From Candidatus Acidiferrum typicum (GTDB lineage: Bacteria; Acidobacteriota; Terriglobia; Acidiferrales; UBA7541): a stretch of 49,701 bases of DNA. A program made the position numbers and the translations under genes. Location: the NCBI GenBank assembly GCA_025463055.1, contig JAOAPV010000095.1, positions 1 to 49,701 on the forward strand, read 5' to 3'. Below the pieces are notes generated by a model. The model worked only from the letters and a program-made list of their open reading frames with translations. It had not been told where the DNA came from and searched no databases. The number at the start of each line of letters is the position of its first letter. Position 1 is the stretch's first letter. Positions 42,837-49,701 of the stretch are shown here, piece by piece.

Positions 42837-44414
42837 TTGTCAAACGAACCGAAAGGCATTTCTTCGGGGCAAACTCTGACGCAGCCGCCCAGTAGCGCCG
42901 CTTCTGTACCGGCAAAACCCGCAAACCCGCGCCCAAATAAGCGCGACGAGCTGCGGCTGCTGGTGAATTCGCACCACCCCATCATCGCCGTCGAGACGCC
43001 CGAAGAAGAGCGCCTCGAACAATTGCTTCTCGATGTTGCCGCAGAACTCGCTGTTCCTATGTACACCTGGAGCGTCACTTCCGGCTTGGCCAAGGCGCAC
43101 GGCGCCCCAATCTACAACACGGATAGTCCCGAGCAGGCTGTCGGAAATATTGCGCTGATTCAGGGCGACGCCATTTTTCTGCTGAAGGATTTTGCGCGTT
43201 ATTGCGACAACGATCGCGTGTGTCGCCGCCTGCGCGAGCTAGCGGAAAAATTCCGCGCCGAGCGCCGTTCCATCGTGATTACCGCCGCTGCTTTGCAATT
43301 GCCTCCAGATCTGCGCGGCGACTCCGTGCCATTTCAACTCGGGTTGCCAACTGCGGACGAATTGCTGCAAGGCGTGAAGAATGTGCTCGCCGAAATGAAC
43401 CGCACCCAACAAATTCCGATCACCCTCGATGTCGCAGGTATCGCGCAGCTCGCGCAGAATTTGGTCGGCTTGCCGCAAGAGGAAGCCATGCGGGCATTAC
43501 GCATGTGCATCCTCGCGCGGCGGCGCATAGACGCCGGTCTCTTGGACGCTGCCCTCGATGCCAAGCGCGACGCGCTGCGCAGCGACGGTTTGCTCGAAAC
43601 CGTGCGACGCGATGCATCGTTTGCGGACGTCGCCGGATTGAAGCGCCTGCGCGAATGGATAGCCAAGCGCAAAAGCGCTTTGACTCCGGAAGGCCGCCGT
43701 TTCGGGCTCGAGCCGCCCAAAGGGATTCTGATTACGGGCGTGCAAGGCTGCGGCAAAAGTCTGGCGGCGCGGTCTGTAGCTGGCGAATGGGGCTACGAAA
43801 TGGCGCGCCTCGATGCCGGCGCGCTCTACGACAAATTTATCGGCGAGAGCGAAAAGAAGCTGCAAAAAGCGCTGGAGCTAGCGCAAAAACTCGCGCCCAT
43901 GGTGCTGTGGATCGACGAAATCGAGAAAGCATTTGCGTCCGCCGGGAGCAGCGGCGATGCCGATGCCGGGTTGTCTCAGCGCTTGTTGGCCACGTTGTTG
44001 ACCTGGATGCAAGACCGCGAGAGCGGCGTCTTCCTCGCCGCGACATCGAATAACATCAGCGCCCTTCCTCCGGAAATGCTGCGCAAGGGCCGCTTCGACG
44101 AAATTTTCTTCGTGGACCTGCCAAGCGCGGAGGTGCGCAGCGCCCTATTCGCTCTGCACTTGAAAAAGCGCGCACGCGACGTAGCCAGCTTCGATTTATC
44201 AAAGCTCGCTGTCGCCAGCGAAGGCTTCAGCGGTGCCGAAATCGAGCAAGCCATCGTCTCCGGCCTGTACACCGCATTCGCCCAAAAGCAGCAGCTCAGC
44301 ACGGAAATATTGATCGGCGAAATCCGCGGCACCCAACCCCTCAGCATCACCCGTGCGGAAGACATCCAAGCCATTCGCAACTGGGCCAAGAACCGTGCCG
44401 TACCTGCCGACTAG
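42837..44414 (+). CDS. Ycf46-like AAA+ ATPase
   Basis: 525 residues. The N-terminal domain (about 35-260) matches the Ycf46 group (ELRLLVNSHHPIIAVETPEEERLEQLL, then AIFLLKDFARY). The AAA+ module has Walker A GVQGCGKS, Walker B MVLWIDEIEKAF, sensor TSNNISALPPEMLRKGRFDE and the second-region SEGFSGAEIEQAI. Family members are soluble; a role in carbon-uptake control has been proposed in cyanobacteria. The TTG start at 42837 is weakly supported (GAGG about ten bases before). Confidence 0.92.
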   Translation: MSNEPKGISSGQTLTQPPSSAASVPAKPANPRPNKRDELRLLVNSHHPIIAVETPEEERLEQLLLDVAAELAVPMYTWSVTSGLAKAHGAPIYNTDSPEQAVGNIALIQGDAIFLLKDFARYCDNDRVCRRLRELAEKFRAERRSIVITAAALQLPPDLRGDSVPFQLGLPTADELLQGVKNVLAEMNRTQQIPITLDVAGIAQLAQNLVGLPQEEAMRALRMCILARRRIDAGLLDAALDAKRDALRSDGLLETVRRDASFADVAGLKRLREWIAKRKSALTPEGRRFGLEPPKGILITGVQGCGKSLAARSVAGEWGYEMARLDAGALYDKFIGESEKKLQKALELAQKLAPMVLWIDEIEKAFASAGSSGDADAGLSQRLLATLLTWMQDRESGVFLAATSNNISALPPEMLRKGRFDEIFFVDLPSAEVRSALFALHLKKRARDVASFDLSKLAVASEGFSGAEIEQAIVSGLYTAFAQKQQLSTEILIGEIRGTQPLSITRAEDIQAIRNWAKNRAVPAD

Positions 44415-45556
44415 GCTAATTTCAAACTCGGATCGGCATTCAGCGAAGTGTCCGCGAATATTCCGGATTTGAATCTGGAGTACGCGGCCGCCGCGATCAT
44501 GGCCGCGTTATCGGTGGACAGTGCGCGGCTGGGGAAGAAGACTTCCAGACCTTTGGATTTTGCGCGGTCCTCAAATGTGGCGCGTAGCTGACTGTTGGCA
44601 GCGACTCCACCCGATACCAGAATGCTTTCCGCGGATAGTTCTTCCGCGGCGGCCAGAGTGCGGTCGACTAAATCGCGAACGACCGCGTTCTGAAATTCAC
44701 GCACGAGCGCCAAGGTTTGCGAACTGCACAACGGCAGCAACTGCTCGTATTTGCGCTCCCCGCGCGCAAGCGATTCTTCCCTGCGATGAATTTCTGGCGC
44801 GTACTCGGGATGCTCGCGGACATGGTAGAGAACGGCGGTCTTGAGTCCGCTAAAGCTGAAATCGTAAGGATTGCCGCGCGTCTTGATCGATCCGAATTTC
44901 ACCGGGGCGGGTACGCCGTTTTTTGCAGCAGCAAGGCGGTCCAGAATTGGGCCTCCCGGATAGCCGAGGCCAAGCAGCTTGGCAACCTTGTCGTACGCTT
45001 CACCCGCAGCGTCATCGCGTGTCTGCCCAATCTTCCGATACAAAAATGGCGCAAGCCCTCCCTGTGGCACAGCCATTTCTGGCTGTGCGCTCACTGCGTT
45101 CGTCACCTCATATAAAACCGTGTGCCCGCCAGAAACAATCAGGCACACCGCAGGCAATTTCGGCTCAGAACCGCTTTTGTGCGCTTCCAGAAAAACGGCG
45201 TGGACGTGACCTTCCAGATGATTCACCGGTACGAGCGGTTTTTGCAGTGCCGAAGCAAGTGTTTTTCCGTAGGTGATGCCAACCAACAAGGCGCCGACAA
45301 GTCCGGGGCCATGCGTCACACCGATGGCATCGATATCCGCCAACTGCATCTTCGCTTGCTCCAGAGCTTCGCGCACAACGGGAACGATCTGGCGCAGGTG
45401 CTCGCGCGAGGCCAACTCCGGCACGACGCCGCCATATTTCCGGTGCACATCGATTTGCGAAGCCACCACGCTGGACAAGATTTCGCGTCCGTCAGCAACA
45501 ACCGCCGCAGCGGTCTCGTCGCAAGAAGACTCGATGCCTAGAATGCGCACGCTCAT
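44411..45556 (-). CDS. tsaD: tRNA N6-adenosine threonylcarbamoyltransferase
   Basis: 381 residues from the ATG at 45556 (a longer frame to 45625 adds 23). ASKHA-fold motifs: ILGIESSCDETAAAVV, GLVGALLVGITYGK, the metal motif HLEGHVHA (HxxxH), VSGGHT and SGGVAANSQLR. It forms t6A37 in ANN-decoding tRNAs and is essential in most bacteria. After VLYEVT there is a run of about 23 residues before IGQTRDDAAGEAYDK where E. coli TsaD has about seven. The extra DNA carries a palindrome (45067-45088). It overlaps the AAA+ stop by four bases in convergent orientation. Confidence 0.95.
   Translation of the reverse strand: MSVRILGIESSCDETAAAVVADGREILSSVVASQIDVHRKYGGVVPELASREHLRQIVPVVREALEQAKMQLADIDAIGVTHGPGLVGALLVGITYGKTLASALQKPLVPVNHLEGHVHAVFLEAHKSGSEPKLPAVCLIVSGGHTVLYEVTNAVSAQPEMAVPQGGLAPFLYRKIGQTRDDAAGEAYDKVAKLLGLGYPGGPILDRLAAAKNGVPAPVKFGSIKTRGNPYDFSFSGLKTAVLYHVREHPEYAPEIHRREESLARGERKYEQLLPLCSSQTLALVREFQNAVVRDLVDRTLAAAEELSAESILVSGGVAANSQLRATFEDRAKSKGLEVFFPSRALSTDNAAMIAAAAYSRFKSGIFADTSLNADPSLKLA
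45030..45105. repeat. Candidate palindromic insertion inside tsaD
   Basis: GCACAGCCA (45067-45075) and TGGCTGTGC (45080-45088) are perfect 9-bp arms with a TTTC loop. They lie inside the roughly 16 extra residues of TsaD relative to E. coli and B. subtilis. The frame is kept. Boundaries are estimated from the protein comparison by memory, so they are approximate. Confidence 0.5.
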
Positions 45557-45749
45557 ATTTTTATTCTGCGCCACCGCATCACAAACCTGCAAACACTCGA
45601 GCGGCAGCGCCAGCATCCTGTTCAACCCTGACCCGCGAAGTGGCTGGCGCGTTCATCTCCCGGCGCGTGCCCCACCTAACTTTTATTCACCCAACAGGTG
45701 TTTTCCGCCTTGTGCTACAGCTTCCACGGTATTTTCTCTTAGGCGCGGA

Positions 45750-45779
45750 TTGACAATTCTATTGCGACGCGTCTACTGT
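45750..45779 (+). promoter_or_regulatory. Candidate sigma-70 promoter of galU
   Basis: An exact TTGACA (45750-45755) is followed after 18 bases by TACTGT (45774-45779), which matches the -10 consensus at three of six positions. It would start transcription about 40 bases before the galU ATG. Confidence 0.4.
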
Positions 45780-45826
45780 GCGAAGGGAATGCTGCCAAAC
45801 CTCCCCTCGAGCTTGCGCTAAATCTA

Positions 45827-46750
45827 ATGACTACAAACGACTCGCAGTCGTCTCCGAACTCCGTTCCCCTGCGTAAAGTAAGAAAAGCCGTCCTGCCCGC
45901 CGCAGGGTTGGGCACGCGCTTTCTGCCCGCCACCAAAGCGCAACCGAAGGAAATGCTGACGGTTGTCGACAAGCCGCAGATTCAATACGTCGCGGAAGAA
46001 TGCGTCGCGTCCGGGATCGAGCACATCATTATTGTCACCGGGCGCGGCAAGAGCTCCATCGAAGATCACTTCGATGCCTCCCCATTTCTCGAAGATTTTC
46101 TCGAGAAGCACGGTAAGAAGCAGCAAGCCAAGATGGTGCGCAACATTGCGGACATGGTGCAGGTCAGCTACACGCGGCAGAAGGAACCGCTTGGACTTGG
46201 TCACGCCGTACTCGTCGCGCGCGATTTGGTCGGCGACGAGCCGTTCGCCGTCCTGCTCGGCGATGTCCTGATCCCCGGCGAAAATCCGGCGACCAAGCAA
46301 CTCATCGAAGTCTACGAGGCGACTGGAGTCGGCGCGATCGCGGTCGAGGAAGTGCCGCGAGACCGCACTCATCTTTATGGCATTGTGGCTGGAGAGCCGG
46401 CACCGCAGCCTCCGTTTGGCGCGCGATTGCTGCGCATTCATGATTTGGTGGAAAAACCGAAACCGGAAAATGCGCCCTCGAACTTGGCTATTACGGGCCG
46501 CTATGTTTTGCCGCCTTCCATTTTCGATTGCCTGCAGCGCACGAAGCCGGGCGCGGGAGGCGAGATTCAGCTCACCGACGCATTGCGCCTGCTGTCGCAA
46601 GAACAAGGCCTGTGGGCCTACATCTACGAGGGCATTTCCTACGATGCCGGCGACAAGCTCGGCTTTTTGAAGGCTACCGTGGAGCTCGCGCTGCAAAATC
46701 AGGAACTAGGCTCCGATTTTCGCGCGTACCTGAAAACGCTGAAACTGTAA
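45827..46750 (+). CDS. galU: UTP-glucose-1-phosphate uridylyltransferase
   Basis: 307 residues with the GalU signature AVLPAAGLGTRFLPATKAQPKEM, KPQIQYVAEECV, GHAVLVARDLVGDEPFAVLLGDV, LVEKPKPENAPSNLAITGRYVL and GGEIQLTDAL. It makes UDP-glucose from UTP and glucose-1-phosphate for cell-envelope and exopolysaccharide synthesis. The gene is monocistronic, divergent from tsaD and convergent with the FmdB-like gene. Confidence 0.97.
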   Translation: MTTNDSQSSPNSVPLRKVRKAVLPAAGLGTRFLPATKAQPKEMLTVVDKPQIQYVAEECVASGIEHIIIVTGRGKSSIEDHFDASPFLEDFLEKHGKKQQAKMVRNIADMVQVSYTRQKEPLGLGHAVLVARDLVGDEPFAVLLGDVLIPGENPATKQLIEVYEATGVGAIAVEEVPRDRTHLYGIVAGEPAPQPPFGARLLRIHDLVEKPKPENAPSNLAITGRYVLPPSIFDCLQRTKPGAGGEIQLTDALRLLSQEQGLWAYIYEGISYDAGDKLGFLKATVELALQNQELGSDFRAYLKTLKL

Positions 46751-46764
46751 ACCCAACCTGACGA

Positions 46765-47121
46765 TTATTTTTTCTTCTCCGATTTCGCTGACTTCTCGGA
46801 TTTCTCGGCTTTTTTCTCTTTGCTTCCTGAATCTTTCGATCCTGAATCTTTTGGCGCTGAATCCTTCCCGCCCGAATCCTTCGCTGAATCTTTCGACTCG
46901 CTTGCGCCCTTTTCTTCTTTGCCTGAATCGCCGCCGGACTTTTTGCCGCCGTAATCCGTGACGTACCAGCCGGAGCCTTTAAATTGAATCGCGGGGGCGG
47001 AGAACAGCGCTTCCACTTTGCCGCCGCAGTGCGGGCATTTTTTCAGATGCGGCCCGGCCATGTTTTCGATCTTTTCCGTCTTCCGGCCACATTTCAGGCA
47101 TTTGTACTCATACAGAGGCAC
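46765..47121 (-). CDS. FmdB-type zinc ribbon protein with Lys/Asp/Ser tail
   Basis: I start it at the GTG at 47121 (118 aa), because AGGAGA lies just upstream and the family begins (M/V)PLYEYKC. Two Cys pairs (CLKCG, CPHCGG) form the zinc ribbon, followed by IQFKGSGWYVTDYG, typical of the family. The second half is low-complexity: DSGxK-type repeats and a Lys/Glu/Ser end, encoded partly by a 15-bp tandem repeat. FmdB domains are putative regulators of unknown action. It diverges from rsmI. Confidence 0.9.
   Translation of the reverse strand: MPLYEYKCLKCGRKTEKIENMAGPHLKKCPHCGGKVEALFSAPAIQFKGSGWYVTDYGGKKSGGDSGKEEKGASESKDSAKDSGGKDSAPKDSGSKDSGSKEKKAEKSEKSAKSEKKK
46826..46885. repeat. 15-bp tandem repeat in the FmdB-like gene
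   Basis: Four imperfect units of 15 bases sharing the core CTGAATCTTT/CCGAATCCTT (46826, 46841, 46856, 46871) encode the DSGxK-type repeat of the protein tail. Copy-number change would keep the frame. Confidence 0.75.
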
Positions 47122-47207
47122 AGAAACTCTCCTTTTGCTGGTGCGGAATCGCTGAGTATACCATGCTGACGACAACTGCTTTCGCCGCGCGTGCTAGACT
47201 CCTAGCT

Positions 47208-48128
47208 ATGTCTGCAAAGCATGGTGCCGAGAATTCCGGCGAGCAACCATCGAGCTCGCAAACGAGCGCGGCGGAGCCTCGCGGTTGCCTCTACATCGTT
47301 GGCACGCCGATCGGCAACCTTGAAGATATTACGCTTCGTGCGCTGCGCATCTTAAAGGAAGTCGACGTTATCGCATGCGAAGATACGCGGCATACGCAAA
47401 AGCTGCTGAACCACTACAACATCGAAAAAAAACTGGTCAGCTACCACGAGCACAACGAAATGACGCGCTCGCCGGAGTTGCTCATCCAACTCGAGCAGGG
47501 CGCCAAGGTCGCGCTAGTCAGCGACGCGGGCATGCCGCTCGTCTCCGATCCAGGCTACCGGCTGGTCACGCTTTGCGTGCGGCACAAGATTCCCGTCGTG
47601 CCCATCCCCGGCCCTTCCGCGATGCTGGCTGCGCTCTCGGCGGCTGGACTGCCCAACGAGGAATTTCTATTCGTCGGATTCTTGCCGGCGCGCAGCGGCG
47701 AACGGCGTCGCATGCTCGAGCGGCTGCGGATCGAAGAGCGCACTATCATTTTTTACGAAGCGCCGCATCGCGTGGCGGAGAGCATCGCCGATTTGCTCGA
47801 CATTTTAGGTGACCGCCCCGCTTGCCTGGCGCGCGAAGTGACCAAACTTTACGAGGAATTCTTGCGCGGCAAGCTCTCGCAGCTTGCGGAATCTTTGGCG
47901 GAGCGGCCCGCGCGTGGTGAAATTACCCTCCTCGTGGGTCCACCGGAACAGTCCGGCGTCGGTGGGCAAGTGGACTCAACGCAAAGTTTGTCGGATCGCG
48001 TCGAAGAACTGATCCGCCAAGCCAAGCTGGACCGCAAAGATGCGCTGAAGCTCGCGGCCAAAGAGCGGGGCATAACGCGCCGCGCCGCCTACGACCAATT
48101 GATCGATAGCAAAGCAAAGCCGAATTAG
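47208..48128 (+). CDS. rsmI: 16S rRNA 2'-O-methyltransferase RsmI
   Basis: The ATG at 47208 (306 aa) is chosen because homology starts about 25 residues later; the frame opens at 47163. Motifs: CLYIVGTPIGNLEDITLRAL, ACEDTRHTQKLLNHY, ALVSDAGMPLVSDPG, PIPGPSAMLAALSAAG, FVGFLPARSGERR and EAPHRVAESI. It methylates C1402 of 16S rRNA using SAM. The C-terminal helix region (DRVEELIRQAKLDRKDALKLAA) is typical of the family. No ribosome-binding site is obvious, so it may be leaderless. Confidence 0.95.
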   Translation: MSAKHGAENSGEQPSSSQTSAAEPRGCLYIVGTPIGNLEDITLRALRILKEVDVIACEDTRHTQKLLNHYNIEKKLVSYHEHNEMTRSPELLIQLEQGAKVALVSDAGMPLVSDPGYRLVTLCVRHKIPVVPIPGPSAMLAALSAAGLPNEEFLFVGFLPARSGERRRMLERLRIEERTIIFYEAPHRVAESIADLLDILGDRPACLAREVTKLYEEFLRGKLSQLAESLAERPARGEITLLVGPPEQSGVGGQVDSTQSLSDRVEELIRQAKLDRKDALKLAAKERGITRRAAYDQLIDSKAKPN

Positions 48129-48573
48129 CCTTCGACGTTCTAATCAATTGATGTATTTGTTGGCTCCTTCTGTGAGGTAAACCGCCGGTTGCCCTTCCTG
48201 CGAACCTTGGCAAGCGTGGTTTCTGAACGAGGGGGGGTGCCACCCCTATTGACAAGAAAAGAGTGTGGAAGCTGCTGAAAACATTGGTCATACCAGATTC
48301 CCGTTGCGCAAAAGAGTTCGTAACTGCATGAACGCAGTGGGCTTACAGGGATGTGATAGGCAGCACAGGGCTTGCGCCCTCGGAAGACTCGGTCGGCCGA
48401 ACATTCGGGACGACGAGAGTCCGCTGCTGGGTCTACCCACCCCCCTGTTTTGGGGCAAATAGGCGGCAAGGTGCTGAAAACAAAGGGCACGGACCGGAAA
48501 AAGAGATGCAAGAGACTTTAAGAGGCTGCAAGCCACTGAAGGTACGAGATTTAGACTCGGGCGGCGGGAGGAA
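48129..48573. other. Intergenic stretch with repeat copy B
   Basis: About 445 bases between rsmI and a dehydrogenase remnant. It contains repeat copy B (48231-48354) and a second G/C hairpin-like stretch near 48440-48457 (CACCCCCC then TTTTGGGG). A minus-strand open frame (48140-48511) crosses it, but its conservation is at the DNA level, so I do not call a gene. Confidence 0.6.
48231..48354 (-). repeat. Dispersed repeat copy B
   Basis: On the minus strand this matches copy A (5926-6050): ACATCCCT at 48354-48347, CTCTTTTGCGCAACGGGAA, GCTTCC, CACTCTTTT, GTCAATA and a G-run/C-run hairpin ending near 48231. The hairpin has one G fewer than copy A, giving a length of 124. Confidence 0.75.
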
Positions 48574-48948
48574 CTAGCGAGGTTTGTTCGAGATAACACG
48601 AGCGAGGTTACAACAGATCTGAACGTATGTCAATAGTAAACTTGTAAGTGCAATGGTGTGAATGCGGTGGGCGGAAAAGTCAAAAACCCACGGGGCTACT
48701 GTGGTGTTGATGTCTGTGGAGACGCTGACCTCTCGCCAGCGTTCTGCATCGGCTGTGCGCGTTGCCTCGGCTTGGCTGGCGTACTCGACGGCGTCGCTGC
48801 CAATCAGAAGGTGCGGGGGCAACTGATCGCTCGCAGCCAGACGAAGGATGACCTGAGCCACCTTGACCGGATCGCTATTCTCGTTACCCCAGTGAGACTC
48901 CAGGGCCTTGATCAAGCCGCCCACGGACGGTTCATACTCCGGGAGCAA
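48574..48948 (-). pseudogene. Short-chain dehydrogenase, C-terminal remnant
   Basis: The useful part reads EPSVGGLIKALESHWGNEN, DPVKVAQVILRLAASDQLPPHLLIGSDAVEYASQAEA and ERWREVSVSTD, the usual C-terminal end of SDR-family oxidoreductases of the DUF-free 'SDR family NAD(P)-dependent' group. The Rossmann fold with TGxxxGIG and YxxxK is absent. About 40 further residues after STDIN are unrelated. It lies just after the aldo/keto reductase gene on the same strand. A truncated, non-functional remnant is most likely. Confidence 0.7.
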
Positions 48949-49002
48949 GCGGGAAGCTTAAACGCCGGCACCTGCATCACTATTCTGCCTGAAGGGCCGC
49001 AC

Positions 49003-49701
49003 TTAGAGCAGCAAGCGATCCCACGTGCCGCCATACCTAATTGCACGAACCATCTCTCTGTCGTAAATACTCTGAGGGAATCCGGGTTCGATTCGGCTTG
49101 CTCCATCGAGGGATTTCAATTGTTCGGCGGAGAGTTCCATATCCAAACTGGCGAGATTATCCTGGAGTTGAGATACCCTCCGCGCTCCTATGATCGGGAT
49201 TACTGGCACCGTTCGATGCCGGAGCCAGGCGAGTGCGACTTGTGCCATGCTGCGACCTACCTGTTCGGACACCGATTTCACTGCGGAGATGATCCGCGCC
49301 GCGAGTTGTTCCTCGGGAAGGAATTCCTTCATTCCCTCGTTGGTCATCCGCCCCTCGGCTTTACCCTCGCCGTGATACTTCCCGGTCAACATGCCTTTCG
49401 CCAAGGGAGACCATGCCAGAACCCCCAAGTTCAAAGCTTTCGCCATAGGAACAAGTTCGCGCTCGACCGTTCGCTCGATCAGGCTGTATTCGATCTGCAA
49501 CCCGGTAAACTGTGTCCAGCCTCGAAGCTCGGCCAGAGTGTTTGCCTGGGCGACCCACCACGCGGGAGCGTCCGAGATGCCGACGTAGAGAACCTTGCCC
49601 TGGCGAACCAGGTCGTCCAGACCGCGCATGGCTTCTTCCACAGGTGTGATCCCGTCCCACATGTGCACCCAGTACACTTCGATGTAGTCGGTTTGCAGTC
49701 G
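49003..49701 (-). CDS. Aldo/keto reductase (5' end outside window)
   Basis: The frame is open past the right edge: codons up to 49701 read RLQTDYIEVYWVHMWD, so the apparent start at 49677 is internal. Seen: YWVHMWDGITPVEEAM, GKVLYVGISDAPAWWVAQ, LAWSPLAKGMLTGKY, VPIIGARRVSQLQDNLASLDMEL (read with short gaps) and a normal C-terminus. The catalytic Asp/Tyr/Lys region lies outside the window. Relatives reduce aldehydes and ketones with NADPH. The last 232 or so residues look intact. Confidence 0.9.
   Translation of the reverse strand, partial: RLQTDYIEVYWVHMWDGITPVEEAMRGLDDLVRQGKVLYVGISDAPAWWVAQANTLAELRGWTQFTGLQIEYSLIERTVERELVPMAKALNLGVLAWSPLAKGMLTGKYHGEGKAEGRMTNEGMKEFLPEEQLAARIISAVKSVSEQVGRSMAQVALAWLRHRTVPVIPIIGARRVSQLQDNLASLDMELSAEQLKSLDGASRIEPGFPQSIYDREMVRAIRYGGTWDRLLL

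Noticed and set aside
48140-48511. Minus-strand open frame across repeat copy B
   Set aside because: Its resemblance to a frame over copy A comes from the shared DNA repeat; identical blocks without synonymous change argue against coding.
1-49701. CRISPR array, tRNA, rRNA or insertion sequence
   Set aside because: I saw no regularly spaced direct repeats, no cloverleaf with CCA-type end, no rRNA core sequence and no transposase-like protein.

Overview
The window looks like a chromosomal segment of a soil Acidobacteriota (Terriglobia/Koribacter-like). This is inferred from GC-rich sequence, a winged-helix/TolB-propeller transmembrane regulator, a Ser/Thr kinase once fused to a TolB propeller, PilZ proteins, Ycf46-type AAA+ and the overall protein style. 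No rRNA or tRNA gene and no CRISPR array was seen.

Layout. 1-3092 is the 3' part of a CheB/CheR-PAS-histidine kinase fusion. 3275-5392 (minus) is a winged-helix/TolB sensor. 5393-14521 is mixed accessory DNA: a YihY/BrkB membrane protein, two deletion scars (creatininase N-terminus joined to an oxidoreductase C-terminus; Ser/Thr kinase joined out of frame to the end of a TolB propeller), a metallo-hydrolase, an alpha/beta hydrolase, an esterase and small conserved proteins including a PilZ protein.

14776-41319 is almost entirely signal transduction. After a tandem-PilZ protein, a minus-strand operon encodes a TonB-like protein, MCP, CheW, CheR, CheA, CheB, CheY and CheX (23750 down to 15649). 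Next to it, divergently transcribed, are an NtrB-like kinase, a stand-alone receiver and an NtrC-like sigma-54 activator (24075-28290). A second, larger plus-strand chemosensory set follows (28486-41319): PilZ-like protein, a 481-residue protein of unknown function, a kinase-dimerisation-domain protein lacking an ATPase, CheY-like protein, CheW, MCP, CheR, hybrid CheA with two phosphotransfer domains, CheB, two more CheW-like proteins, a degenerate receiver with a DUF4388/PATAN domain, and a receiver with coiled coil. Inverted repeats built from TGAGAC half-sites and GG-N10-GC sigma-54-like promoters lie in front of the transcription units on both sides of the NtrBC-like pair. My main hypothesis is that this pair controls both chemosensory arrays.

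41437-48128 is housekeeping: two membrane proteins, rpsT, a Ycf46-like AAA+ ATPase, tsaD (with an apparent in-frame palindromic insertion), galU, an FmdB-type zinc ribbon and rsmI. The right end has a repeat-bearing intergenic stretch, a short-chain dehydrogenase remnant and the 3' part of an aldo/keto reductase gene. A ~125-bp dispersed repeat occurs once near each end of the window, in opposite orientation.
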